NCBI RefSeq assembly: GCF_011386835.1
Contig: NC_088799.1
Span: 103,439,546 to 103,503,545, forward strand
Reading direction: 5' to 3'
DNA: 64,000 bases
Source: Chrysemys picta bellii
Lineage: Eukaryota > Chordata > Testudines > Emydidae
A program made the translations under genes and the position numbers. Numbering within the stretch: position 1 is the first letter of the stretch; every line of letters begins with the position of its first letter. Positions 23,509-35,359 of the stretch are shown here, one piece after another. The notes beneath the pieces were generated by a model. It saw only the letters and a program-made list of their open reading frames with translations, was not told where the DNA came from and did not search any database.

Positions 23509-23870
23509 TGCTCTATATACTATACACTGAAATGTAAGTACAGTGGTTGTAGTCTAACTGATTTATTTTATAATTACGTGGTAAAAATGAGAACGTCAGC
23601 AATTTTTCAGTACTAGTGTGCTGTAGCACTTTGGCGTTTTTATGTCTGATTTTGTAAGCAAGTAGTTTTTCAGTGAGGTGAAACTTGGGGATATACAACA
23701 CAAATCAGACTCCTGAAAGGGGTAGAGTAGTCTGGAAAGGTTGAGAGTGTTGTACTTAAAGTACTGCACAGGATCTTTTCAGGGGGAATAAGGCAAAACG
23801 CCACATTTATTAGTAATACATGTATTCATTAACACTGTATCATATGCATATAATATATTACACTTACACT

Positions 23871-23896
23871 CACACACACACACACACAAACACACT
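23871..23896. repeat. (CA)n microsatellite
   Basis: A CA dinucleotide run of 26 bases with one interruption (CAAACA). It lies in unassigned DNA just after the hAT-like element. Confidence 0.9.
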
Positions 23897-24046
23897 CCGT
23901 CTTGTTGTTACCAATTAGTTGCTCCCCTTAACTGCACTGGCCAGGTGAGTTAGATGGGGGAGGGGGTGGAGCCGGGCTTCTGCCGATCCGGATCGATGCT
24001 CCCATGTTGACAAGACGAGACCCGGGGTCCTCTGCAAGACACCTCA

Positions 24047-24113
24047 CTTTTATAGCAGCTTTCCTCTTATGCAAATCTATACCAGATTCAAACTCTGTGT
24101 CTGTGTTCATTGG
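24047..24113 (-). promoter_or_regulatory. CCAAT, octamer and TATA cluster
   Basis: On the minus strand a CCAAT box (24113-24109) is followed by ATTTGCAT, the exact octamer-factor site (24076-24069), and then CTATAAAAG (24055-24047). Order and spacing fit a strong polymerase II promoter. Downstream is a short frame starting MGAS (24014 downwards), which ends after about 25 codons. The cluster could belong to a decayed LTR, or be an accident. It resembles histone H2B promoters, but no histone sequence follows. Confidence 0.35.
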
Positions 24114-24689
24114 TCCTTTGTGCTGCTTTCTTTTGAGCGTTGTGCCAATGCTGCAAAGAGGGTGTTTCCAAAAGAAGGTGCTTGCTTCTAACCCCCGAGG
24201 CCGTCGGTATGTCTGCTTGTTTTTAATGAGCCCACTTGACACGTTTTATTGTCCTTGGGTCTGGCTCCCAGCCCCTCTCCAACAGTTGAGGCTGTCTGGA
24301 GGTGCTGCCTTCCATGCCTTGCTCATCCACACCTCATTCATTCAACAGGGCAATTGATTAAGAGTGGGGGGGGGGAGAGCTCTTGTTCTACTGCTAGCAA
24401 AAAGAAATTTTTCTTCTATCTTATTCTATCCTTAGGGGCTATAATATTCTACCAAGGGCAATGCAAAGTTTCTAAATGAGGCTTTGATACAAAGTCCCAT
24501 GAAAACAGAGGTCACACGTAGGTAGACCCACCACAAGGTTATATGAAGAGGCACAATGTAAAGTGATATGAAAATTATCAGAGATTTATCTACAAGAGCC
24601 ACTGATCTACTGCATTTCTCTTATCTAAAAAAATCAGTGATTTTCTCAAAGAAGGTTAGTCTGGCATGACACACGTTTCCCTAGTTTGC
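24114..24689. other. No gene or repeat recognised
   Basis: About 580 bases with an AATAAA on the minus strand near 24245-24250 and a G9 run near 24367. If the neighbouring promoter cluster is part of an LTR, its upstream portion would lie here, but no TG...CA boundary with a duplicated target was found. Confidence 0.4.
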
Positions 24690-24845
24690 TTATAAAAATG
24701 TCAAAAGCCGTACTAAAATCAAGATAGATCACAGCTACCGCTTCCATCCTATCCACTAGCCAGGAACCCTGTCAAAGAAGGGAATTAGGTAGGTTTGGCA
24801 TGATTTGTTCTGACAAATCATGAGTAAATCTATAGCTGTAGTTAT
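24690..24845 (-). mobile_element. CR1 LINE fragment
   Basis: On the minus strand this reads 'atgatttgtcagaacaaatc' then a frame giving VDRMEAVAVIYLDFSTAFD, the region around the first catalytic Asp of CR1 reverse transcriptase. It overlaps in content with the CR1 at 21000-22426, so it is a separate copy. Only about 150 bases survive. Confidence 0.7.
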
Positions 24846-26191
24846 GGATTGGTAGGACTGGGGCCTAACAGTCCATTCATCCACAGCGCAGGAAGACCTC
24901 TGGGTTCTCTCTCTCATTTCGACTTGCCTAGCTTTTGGTTGTTAATTCCAGAAACCATTCACCTGTGTCTTTCTCAGATCTCCCAGAATACGTCTCGTGG
25001 TAGGAGCTAAGTACCCGGCAGAGTTCAGGGGTCCTGATAGGATAACAGCCATATAAAAAGTTTCTGGCTGGAATGCCTAGGAAGTAAGAGAGGCTGCCCA
25101 ATCTCTATTTCCTGTTTTCTTTCACTTGGCAATTGTCTTGTGCACAGTCGTGACGTTTAAGCGTTCGCGTGAGACACGCTGTACAGACTGTAGCTTGGTA
25201 TGTCGGTTCGATTCCCAATCACACAGCGTTAGCCCAGAGTCAAGAGCAGGGTGTTAACAAGAGTGCGGGGTGGGAGATAAATCAGATAAAGCTTGTCAGC
25301 AGATGGGGTTTCTCTTAGGCACCTGTGGAGATGTGTCATTCATTCTTCTGAAACGTGAAGCAAGAGGACTTTCCTTCGACCCACTGGGATAGCGTAGGGC
25401 TGATATGAACTGTTGGCCATTTCTTAAGCTCATTTAGCAACAACCTGCACAGTGGGTGCCATTAAGAAATCAGCGTTGCCCCAGGTACCACAAAACAATA
25501 TCTTAGCTACTGCGGTGGTGCAGGAGCATTGGCGTCTTAATTCACAGTGCTACAGTGGAATGCAATAGTTCTATCCAAACACCATATTCACGGCACCCTT
25601 TTTAGTTGGACAACAATAAATTCTACCCAAGAACTGGGGCAAATAAACCCCTCAGCTCCTGTGAACCTTTGTCTGGGAGCTTCTTTCTAACTAGCTCCAC
25701 AGGTTTGCTTTGCAGGGCAAGCCCAAGCATGTCCAGAAGGCTTGTGATGACACGTGAGCCACAATGAAAAAAATCCAGCTGTGTCACTGAGTGGCCAGGA
25801 AATTCAAACTGCTGCTAGCAACGTGCAGTAGAACCACGGCATTACGACCCCCTCGGGAATGGAGGTTGTTCGTGGCTCTGAAATGTTCATAGCTCTGAAC
25901 AAAACGTTATGGTGGTTCTTTCAAAAGTTTACAACTGAAAACAGCTTTGAAACTTTACCTTGTAGAAGAAAAATGTTGCTTTTAACAATCTTAATTTAAA
26001 TGAAAGAAGCACAGAAACTGTTTCCTTACCTTGTCAAATCTTTTTTTATTTATTTATTAATGGTTTACGTTTAACCTGGTGTTCTCCTGTAGCAGCTGTT
26101 GGCAAAGGTAAAAGACAAAAGGGAATGGATAGAGTAGGATCCGGCACCATGATCCCCTCAGGTGCATCACATTAAATTCTTCAGTGGTAGC
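24846..26191. other. No gene or repeat recognised
   Basis: About 1.3 kb of unassigned DNA. At 25205-25215 there is an exact GGTTCGATTCC B-box-like motif preceded by 'gcgttcgcgtgagacacgc', which could be the relic of a tRNA-derived head. The T-arm does not pair and there is no clear A-box, so I do not call a gene or SINE. Confidence 0.4.
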
Positions 26192-26194
26192 TAA

Positions 26195-26503
26195 GGCTTT
26201 GTCTACACTGGCAACTGAAGGACAAAACTTTTGTCATTCAGAGGTGTTAAAAAAACACCTCCCCAAAAGAAAAGTTTTTGTCGAGGAAAAGCACCAGTGT
26301 GAACAGCACATTGTCGGCAGGAACGCTCTCCTGCCGACAAAGCTACCGCTGCTCGTTGGAGGTGGAAGTTTTTTGTTGGCGGGAGAGCTCTCTTCTACCG
26401 ACAAACGGCAGCTACACTGCACGCCTTTTAGCGGCACGGCTGTAGCAGCACAGCCATATCGGCACAGTCGTGTCCCTAAAAGATGCGTCGTGTAGACAAA
26501 GCC
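26195..26503. mobile_element. Harbinger-like MITE with exact TAA duplication
   Basis: A 309-bp element with ends GGCTTTGTCTACAC and GTGTAGACAAAGCC, an exact 14-bp inverted repeat, flanked directly by TAA on both sides (26192-26194 and 26504-26506). This fits PIF/Harbinger target preference. An internal 12-bp perfect stem, TTGTCGGCAGGA with its complement, lies near 26311-26340. A 103-codon frame at 26184-26495 spans the element and is not protein-like. The clean ends suggest a comparatively young insertion. Confidence 0.8.
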
Positions 26504-26506
26504 TAA

Positions 26507-28424
26507 GTGAGGCTATACGCATGGGCTGAGAAAGAGAGAAGTAGCATGCAATGAGCAACCACCATGCTGAACACCATCACCTTGTGGTTTTCTAAAACAG
26601 ACAAGAGACAGCACGGTACCAGCACCATTTAAACTCAAAGAGCAACGGAGGGTTTAAGAGAAGGAAACAGACTAGATTAAGCCATAAAAGGTTCACAAAT
26701 AAATCTAATTAAGAGTGTCATATTCTGAGTTCCTCAGGCTTTGTAAATCCCAGACGGGCACTTTCAACACTAAACTACTATTTCGTGGCTCACTAATTGA
26801 ACACACTGCAGACTTGCAGACATGAGGTCTGATCACAGCCCTTCGCATTCAGCGGAAATACACCCTTCAGCTTCATGGAGCATTGGACCAGGCCAGGGTG
26901 AACCACTGTACACCAGGCAAAGCAATTTTGCTCAGCAGGTAAGTTCTGTTAGGCTCATCCAAGCTTTAGCTATGAATCAGAAAGACTTTTTGGTGGAGAT
27001 TAACATCACTTCAGAGACGTTTAAGCAACATGCAGCACTGACTCCAACCAGCCAGTGATATTAATCGTGTAATATTGGGAACGATCCCGTGTAACCAGCT
27101 TTTCAACTGCTGAAGATGCTCAGACCCCCAGAGCCATTTAAAATTCAAATGTGACCCAACAACACATGCTCAATACTGACAAATTTCAAACAGGTGCAGC
27201 CCATGCACTGATGGTGCAGTTAGAGGGGACACGCTCATCCACGGGTTCAAAGTCACTTCTAGAACAGCCTCAACTTGCACAGTGCTAAAAGGCAGCAGTG
27301 AAACACGCCAGCTCTTTCGCGATCTCTGTAGACCAGCTGAAGGAGATCCAATTTGCATTCTATGCAATAAAATCTGAAGATAGTATAAGAATATGGAATT
27401 GCTGCATAAGTTCAGCTCCTAGAAAGATCTGGTATCCTGCCACTTAGAGGAAGGAGAAGAACTCACCATGCATCTCACCAGCTCTGCAGGACCATTCATG
27501 ACAGAAGAAATCCTTTCCTTGCCTCCATAGCTTATAACTCAGAAAGACGTACCTGTCAGTGTACGCGTGCTAATGACCCCTGCTTCCCATTCTCTAGCAT
27601 CGAGATGCTGTAACGTTACCCTGGACTCAGAACTGAAATAACTATGGAATGTCTATTAAGAAATTGTGGTAACTGAGGAAATGCAGCCATTGCCGAGGAA
27701 GAAGCTGTTAATGTTCAGAAGGCCCCAGGAGGCCTGCAGGGGACAGGCATTATACAAGTATCACCACATTATTGATCACAGTTTGAAGTTAAACATGCAA
27801 GTTGCTGCTGCCTTTGTACCCCTTGCTCCCACCCCCCAAAAAGACTTGTCAATTAGAAAGGGGGAATCTTTGCTATACAGTAACGTCTGGAAGTACAGAA
27901 ATAAACTGTAATTAAGTACAATGGAAGCAACAAGCATGCTGTGCTGTGATTCTGCTGACAGCCTGCAAACACACAATAGGAAGCTGTAATGCTTGATGAC
28001 ATTAATGTAGTTATTGAATCCCTGATGGTGTCAAGTCCTCAATGCAATGGACCAAACAACTTGCTGTTACTAATTACCCTAATTAGCTAACACTTCTTGG
28101 GCCAGATTCTCTCTAATGGACTCTGGTGGTGGGACATCAAGGTGCAGTTTAGAGCTCTCTCATTCTCAAGTGCAGCTGGTCCCAACGTAAATTAGAGCAG
28201 TCTCTAGGCTGCTCTAACTTTTGTCAGCTGGCTCTGGCCTCTAAGGGAACCATAGACCAGCTGAGAATTGGTGGACAGCAAGTGTGCTCTCCCCACGTCC
28301 TACCTCCCCTTACACACCGGGCAGGGTGACTGGAGTAAGGAGCCACTTCGGCTAGCTTTACCCAAGCCGAGAGATTCCCCACAAAGTTCTGAGGTGGGCA
28401 GCTGCCGTGAGCGGCACATAGGGA
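26507..28424. other. No gene or repeat recognised
   Basis: About 1.9 kb of unassigned DNA with only short, random open frames. Confidence 0.5.
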
Positions 28425-28615
28425 CATAAGCATTGCCAGACTGGATCAGACCTGAGGTTCATCTCATCCAGTGTCCCGTCTCCCACAATGGCCAAAGCCA
28501 CAGTCTTCAGAGGAAGATCCAAAAGCCCTGCACTAGCAGATGTGGGATAATCTGCTCCTGATCTTCAGTAGCCAAAGACTTGGGGCTGTCTCCAAGAGTG
28601 TGCTTTCCTTTCTAG
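28425..28615 (-). mobile_element. CR1 LINE 3'-end fragment
   Basis: The + strand reads 'agactggatcagacctgagg', 'atccagtgtcccgtctccc' and 'caatggccaaagcca', the complement of a CR1 3' untranslated region. The same type of tail, in the other orientation, ends the CR1 at 4688-6507 ('ggatactgggcaagatgg'). No coding part is attached. Confidence 0.65.
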
Positions 28616-28999
28616 ATATCAGTTGCAGTAATCAAGCCTGGAGGGCAAAAATGCCTGGATCCCCCTGGCCAGGTCTGCCTTGGACAGGACGGGATACGGT
28701 CTTCTGGCCAGATGCAGATGGAAATGGGTAGGGTTTTGCAACTGTGGATATTTGGGCACCTAGTATCACCCAGGATCCTGTGGACCAGACAGTTGCCCTC
28801 GATCAAATGGGGATGTGAGGAAGCTCATTTTTCTAAGTGCTTCCCACAAGCATCACCAGTCAACTGCTCTTCATCAGGCTGCTTATAGTGAGCTAACTTC
28901 TAGCTCTGCAAATTCAACCTTGAATCTGGGAGTCAAGCTGGGTGTTATTCTCATTCATCACTATCACAGTTCAGCACAACTGCACCTGTTTTCCCCCTC

Positions 29000-29650
29000 C
29001 ATGGTCTCTCAAGGGCGCCCCTATAGGCTCCCAGCTCATTAGCCATCACCTCTCTTGGGTACAGCCCCTTGTCTCTCCCCCTCCTGACCCAGTTTTTCCA
29101 GGCTGCACAGTCCCCTACCTTGCCCTGTGATATTCCCTGCAAGCCAGAGTGCCTAAACAAGCCAGCATCTGCGCCTTACTTTCTCTCCAGAGGCTTCGAC
29201 CAGCTGCAATTTCCAGCAGTCACAAGCCACCGCACAGCTTTCTAAGCAAGCACATTTATTCTAAAGATGAAAGCACTACAGAGAAAACATACTAAAGACA
29301 GTAAGAGAACCTCTGTGTATGCTGAACAGAGTCACCCTAACTCCAGCCTTAGGCGCTAGCAGATGTCAGTCCTTTCAACCTTTCTACAAGGATTGGGCCA
29401 TCAGAAAGAAGGGCCTGTCCATTTGCTGATCAGAAGGAAAGCCCTGAGTCAGTTTAAACTCACGCTATTTATACAAAGTGCTTTCTTTGTCTGTTGGTCT
29501 CTGCAGAATCTAGTTTGAACTAGCATATGTGAGCCTCTCCGGAGGGTGGTACCTCCTTGGGAGGTTACAACCCAGTTAATTGCCTTAATCGCCATCCACT
29601 GTTTTTAGTTCCTGTAGGAGCTGTGGTAGCCTTCCCCGCCCGTAGTAGAA
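29000..29650 (-). mobile_element. Retroviral LTR (endogenous retrovirus relic)
   Basis: Read on the minus strand, a TATAAATA box (29473-29466) is followed about 210 bases later by AATAAA (29260-29255) and then 'tgtgcttgcttagaaagctg'. I remember this arrangement and wording from a family of reptile and bird endogenous retroviral LTRs. The U3, R and U5 order is therefore minus strand. Outer ends are not fixed, because neither a TG...CA pair nor a target duplication was found. Upstream of U3 a 90-codon frame (29857-29585) contains a hydrophobic stretch (WFYIHVLCLIVFYYG), but I cannot assign it to a viral gene. Confidence 0.5.
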
Positions 29651-30148
29651 CACAATCAGACACAACACATGTATGTAAAACCATGGATCCCAAAGATACT
29701 GCATGGGGTTGCAATAACATCTCCCCTCTAAAGAAGTTACACAGAATCCCGGCCAATAGTAATATACAAACTTAATTCCATAAGGTCTTTCAAGGATACT
29801 GCAGGAAATGGCTATATCTGTCCCAATCACCATCGGTAACACAGGTTTTGCAGGCAAAATTAACCTCTTAATGACACCTGTACAGTGCCATTGCTTTCAG
29901 TGTGGAACATAGCAATCAGGTCTGTTCATGATGCACAAGGAGAAATAGAACCCAACTCAGTATGTTCAGGTCTGTCTACACTCAAGACAGGCGAACGTCA
30001 GAGGAATTTTCAAGTGAGAACAGGAACATTGTGTTATAATACTTGATCAACACTGAGTGGCTGTTTTAGCAGGCAACAAATTGTGCTAAATCAAGCTGTG
30101 ACAGGCCAGCCAATTCAAGCTGAAAACACCAGGCTTGAGTTAAGGGTT

Positions 30149-30164
30149 TGTGTGTGTGTGTGTG
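30149..30164. repeat. (TG)n microsatellite
   Basis: A short TG dinucleotide run, eight units long, in unassigned DNA. Confidence 0.85.
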
Positions 30165-31669
30165 GAAAGGATTTGAGTTAGGGGCAACACAGGTTATGAC
30201 TTGAGTTAACTCTGTATCGAAGAGTTAGTTGCATCGGCTTTCCAAGGATAACTGAAGTAAAAAGCAGCAGAAATGTATTTTTGTCACTAAAGTGAGCAGC
30301 TGTGACTCTCAACACATCCAAGGAAAAGATCAAGTATGAAGTATACGTATTTTTACATAGTGAGACTCATGAGTGATAGGTGTACTTTTAAAAAATGCCA
30401 CACAAATAGAAATGAAAGCTATTTCAATCTAGATTACGAAAGCAGAAATGAGTCTGATTTGAAGGTTAAGGTTCTAGTCTAGATCAGAACTTTTCCAAAG
30501 TTAAGGGGTGTTCTAACAGGAGGGCTTGATTTCACCCCCACTCTCTAAGAGGCAGAGCTCGAGTAAATTTGTTTTAATATTAATTTTGATAGGGTAATTT
30601 TTCAATCTATCTGGTTTCTGTTGATTTTATGGATCATTAATTTCATATCTTACCATTGTGTCGTCCTGAGAGGAACCATCACCAAATTAAATGAACATTG
30701 TGAAAAATGATTATAACCTCACCTGTGTTCCCTTCCATGCCCACCCTCCTCTCTCCCCAGGAGATTTCTAACTGGGGAGAACCTTCATTTTATGCAATTC
30801 ATGACAAATCCCTTACGTACTTTACATTCTCTGGGGACTTGACTCACCCCTTTTATATGTTATGTGATTTCAGAGGGCACAAGATTTTTTTTTTTTTTTA
30901 AATACCACAAGTGCCAAATGCACATTAGAGATTGACTACCGATACTTGGATAGAAAAGACAAGAATTTGAAGGTTTAAAATCTTCCAATTTTTTGCACTC
31001 CTATAAATTAGCTAAATCAATCCAAATCTTCAACTAATGCCAATTTTTTGTGTGTGCATAAATATCCACATGCATACACACAATATATGTTCCAAGTATT
31101 AGCCCAGCTCATGTTTATGGTTGACAGACCATTCACTACTGTAGAGCGATGCAAAAACATACCATGAGTAAAATGATCACAAAAATACATTCCTTATAAA
31201 TCATAGTGCCTGAAAATAATCTACACAAGAGTAACCTTTCACAGCCTAAAACAAGCTCGCAGCACTTCCTCTACAACATACAACTAACTATCCACTCTCA
31301 CTCGCAAAGGAAGCCTTTTAAGTGCAGTGTTGAAATCGCTTTAGAGCCCCACCTACAACTTATTCAAATCCTTGGCAGTATCCCTTAGAATTCTGCCCTT
31401 TTCCTTTCCTGTTTGCATATCTCACCTTTAAAGTACATCAGAAATATCTAAAAATAGAGGGAGGAAAACCAGAATGTTGCAAGGCTGGTGATTCAGTCAC
31501 TTCAGTGTTTGTGCTCCCGCGAACAGTTATAAAATCATCTCTCTGCCCCCCCCCCTCCCCAAACTGACTTTCAGTGAGACTTGGCCTCCTAATTCACTTA
31601 GGTATTGTTGAAAATGTTACCCCACCACAGGGCAAAGGCCAGTAACGGAGCTCCTTCTGCCTTGGCCTG

Positions 31670-31780
31670 TATTATTTATACAGATTTTACATACAAGGAA
31701 ACGAAGGACCAATAAGGGAAAGGGACGTGCCCAATGTCGCCCAGCAAGCAGGGGAAGAGTCCCAGAGGACCTGCTCTCAG
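31670..31780 (-). mobile_element. Possible MIR-like SINE relic
   Basis: Contains 'tacaaggaaacgaagg', 'gtgcccaatgtcgcccagca' and 'gaagagtcccagaggacc', each close to the CORE-SINE/MIR words around 'gaaactgaggcacag' and 'ttgcccaaggtcacacagc'. The match is weak and interrupted; it may be chance or a related old repeat. Confidence 0.3.
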
Positions 31781-34700
31781 TGTGGTGCCCAGGGCTTTCA
31801 TCGCCCACTGAAATCAACAGGCTGCGGGGGCTCAGCCCCTCCCAGGACCAGGCCAAGAGCTGGGAAGTGAATGTTTGCACAGGGTCAGGTCTCCTGTTGC
31901 TGGGTGAAGGGAGGACTCATCGCCGAAGCAGAAGAGAGCAAGTGTTAGGGTGTTGCAATGAATTCGTCACCATTGCACCCAGCAGCGAGAGCAGGCTGCA
32001 GGTTGTGTCTGACAGATAAATGACAAGCCCTCAGCCGGCCATGAACCAGCTCCACCGTACAAAGCACTCAGAACACTGCGCCAAGAAAACAGACCAACAG
32101 TGCTCCTGTTATCGGCCGCTGCCGGCTGCTACCTTTGGAGCAATAAAACTCTCATTGTACCAGAAGGGCAGACTCCTCCCAGGGCGGATTAGACACTAGC
32201 AGAACAGGCCCGTGTCAAGAGCCCCTGTCTGGCAGGAAGCCACACGCCCAGCATGCCTCAGCATCTCCTCCCCGATGTGTAGCTGGCTGGCTCTGCAGGG
32301 CAAACGAGGCCTGCAGGACTCTCTGCAGGGGTGATCCGTGCACAGCGAACAGAGGGACCTGGGGCACCACCTCCATCATTGCACACAGCTCAGCAGCAGC
32401 GGGTCCCACTCTCAACCCCCCTCCCCCCAAGAGTGCCACTGAGGGGAGACAGAGAGAAGCGCTGGGGCAGGCCTCAGGGAACCACAGAGAGATGCTGTAG
32501 GGTAGAGGGGATCAGGGTCACCAGACGACGGAGGGGAGCCAGGGCAGCCAAGGGAGGGATTTGGTGCAAAGGCTATGCAGGAACTCTTGGAAAAGAAGGG
32601 AATAAAAGGAGGTTGGAGATAGGAGGAGGAAGACACGGGCAGGGAGGAGTCATTGCTCTGGGACAACCAGTAGGTAGCTCCATGCTGCTGGACAGACTTG
32701 GGGAGCAGCACCCGTCCAGGGGGGAAGGGGCTGGGGCCCCGGTGGGATTTCTGACAAGCTGAAGGGCACTTTTCTCACCTCTCCTCTCAATCATTGACAC
32801 AGGAAATAAGCTACCATCCCCCCGCCTATGCACACAAGCCCCAGCAACTGGGTGCAGCCCTGCACTGTCCCTGCTCGAGCGGTCCCTGGCGGATGGTTTC
32901 AGTGGTGGCAGAGATGGACTCTGCAAGTCGTGGGGAGAAGGCTGCCAGGACAGGGCTCTTCAGTGCAACCTGGGGAGGGCTGGACACCCAGGCTGGGGAA
33001 GGATTTTACAACCCATTCTCCTAGGAATGGGACATGTCCGCAGAACGATCAGCACCTCACGCAGTCGACAAGACTCCAGCAAGCCAGATGTTTAAATCTA
33101 CTAATTGCAGCCTGATACCAAGCACACACTTCACACACCGAGAGCACAAGCATGGCCGGGCTCAGAATGGAACCGCACGGCACCTTTTGGGTAACGCAAT
33201 TACTGCTCAGAACAGCCGCCTGCAGAGCTTCCCCATGGAGAACACCTGCCCCCAACTAGCCCTTCCTCGGGGCCTGCTTCTGAAGCAAGGCCTCAAAGCA
33301 ACGGGCCAGCTACTAAGTCTGGGTTGCAAGGCCACTGGTGACAGCTGATATTTAGTGATGTGAAAAACAAGACTCTTCAATGAGGTGGAAGCATCAAGTT
33401 GTGCCCCTGGTATCTATATCAATGTCTAATTGCAAGCGCCCTTGTCCCTCTCTGCCCATCCCCGTTACACTAATCGTTTCCCAAACTTGCTTGTTGCAGC
33501 TTGTCTGTCATTTGACTGCGACAAGCAGTGCGGGGGGGGGACTGGACGCCAGGTTTGCAGCTGCAACTGATAAGTGCTGGGCCCAACTGGGGAGAAGGGA
33601 AACCGCTTGTGACTCCAGAATCCTGGGGTCAGATCTAGGACAGGCCAGTCCCTGGGGTAGGTTTGGAACAGCCTCGGAGCCCCCAGAATCTGTCAGTAGC
33701 TGGGACACTTCAGCCAAGTCAGGACCCTCCTCTTCCCAGCCACATCCCCGTCACCAGGGCCAGGGTTTGGCACGTGCCATCCAGGGATTTCCCACACCAG
33801 CTGCCGTAGTCCACTGGGTTTAATCCCCATCTGTGCTGGTCTATAGCATGTTGGAGAATCTGGGCTTATGTCTCCCCATGTCGTTATGAGCACCCTGCAT
33901 AAGTGGGGTGCTGATCTTCATTGGAGTGTTTGAGTACTACTGAAATGCAGATAACCAACCATGTTGCAGAGGCTTCCTGTCCTTCCCCATATCACCTCTC
34001 TCACATTCTGACATCGACTTTCCCAGGACAACTGTTTCCAGACCCCAACTTCACAATTAACTTTATCTACAATCGAGGATTTTTTTTATAGTCCTTTTCT
34101 CCTAAAGCCAGAAAACAATTCACATTTATATGTATAGGATTATATCCTGGGCCCTTCTTATCAAAACAGTTTCTTGTAGGGGGAAAATATTTGATCTTTA
34201 ATTAGTTCCATATCTCAGTTTAGCGGTTACTGAGCGAGCATTCTGCCCTGACTCCATAACTATTGGAAACCTTTATATACACTGAAATGCAGAATAGGGA
34301 GACACCTATACCACTGTTATTTAAATGATTAAATTAGGAGAGTTATCAAGATAATTAGGATGTGGCTCTAGGGTATTTCTACCTATTGCTTCAGGTGGCT
34401 GAGTAATACCACCTAGCTCGTATGTAACACTTTGTATCAGTAGATCTCATAGAATGCCTTTGTAATGGCATGGACCCAACCCTTTACTCATCGCGTAGTG
34501 CTGGCTCAGGGCAGTAAGACACCCTGGAGAGTTGCTCCAGCTGAAGCATCCTGAAGTGACCTTCCGTAAGTCACTATTGAATGAAGTAAAAACAAAATCT
34601 AAAACCAAAACAATAGCGTAGTTCCTCTGACTGAGATCCTCACCGGATGGCAACTTGCTCAACCTGGCTATTTGATCCTGTCAATCACAAATGACATGAG

Positions 34701-35359
34701 TCACAAAAAGTTGGTGGTTTTGGTGGCTTAGAAAAAATCTTCCCTTCTCACTCATTCATGAACGACATCACAAGTCACTCACATACTGACAACATACCTG
34801 TGAAAACAATCCTTGGAATGGAAAGCAACCCAGTCCTACGCGGCCAATTGAAGAAAACAGGTTCACAGATGGACTTCTGGCAATTTGATGACAAACCCAC
34901 AATGAATTGTAATTCAACTTCTCTTGAAGTGGTAGCAAAAATTCAAGGTAGTATGGGAGTGCATACATGTTCCAGAATACATAGCTAGTGAGTCGTTATA
35001 ACATTCATGGAGCTCGATCCTCTTGACTATTCTTTTTAATCAGTCTTCCCCTAGCCATTCTTCATTAAAACTACTCCGAGAATGTTTCTATAGTTTAGGT
35101 CAAATTGTCCAGTAAGGATTTACCCAAGTAATGGTGTCACAGAAGTCACAAATGTACATGTCTAATGTGATTTCTGGCTATTTGTTATTTATTTTGCCTT
35201 GCTTTTCTCCGTTATACCTGGGAGGCCGAGTTGAATCACTGGATGTAAAGGGAGCCTGAAATTCAATTCTGATACAATGTAGCCCTAATTTTTCATCTTT
35301 AATCTTCAAGAGAGTTGAATAAATGCATATAAACAATAAGATCTCTAGAAAGACAAACC

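Larger units (their letters stand above)
22427..23752. mobile_element. hAT-like DNA transposon, split by two insertions
   Basis: Starts with CAGTGGTTCTCAGCC, a terminal sequence typical of hAT (Charlie-group) elements. It is present in three pieces: 22427-22552, about 22842-22872 and 23514-23752. The sequence reads through if the Harbinger-like MITE and the LTR are removed. The right end, GGTTGAGAGTGTTG, is a decayed inverted copy of the left end. The element has no transposase frame. It is inserted in the CR1 at 21000-22426; an 8-bp duplication of the left flank (ATCTACTG) is not clearly repeated on the right. Confidence 0.75.
29651..35351. other. Large unassigned region
   Basis: About 5.7 kb with no supported gene. 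It holds a (TG)n run at 30149-30164, a T15 run at 30885-30899 and a C-rich run near 31546-31558. There is also a weak MIR-like segment near 31670-31780. The part from 32200 to 33850 has higher GC and more chance open frames (up to 147 codons at 33380-33823), none protein-like. Confidence 0.45.

Noticed and set aside
23928..24113. Histone H2B gene
   Set aside because: The CCAAT, octamer and TATA order resembles H2B promoters, but the frame downstream (MGASIRIGRS and a proline-rich run) is not a histone and stops quickly.
25205..25215. tRNA gene or SINE based on a perfect B-box
   Set aside because: The flanking bases do not form a T-stem and no A-box or acceptor stem can be found at a suitable distance.
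32331..33823. Cluster of open frames of 95 to 147 codons
   Set aside because: They overlap on both strands in a moderately GC-rich stretch, with no recognisable domain and no splice-site pattern.
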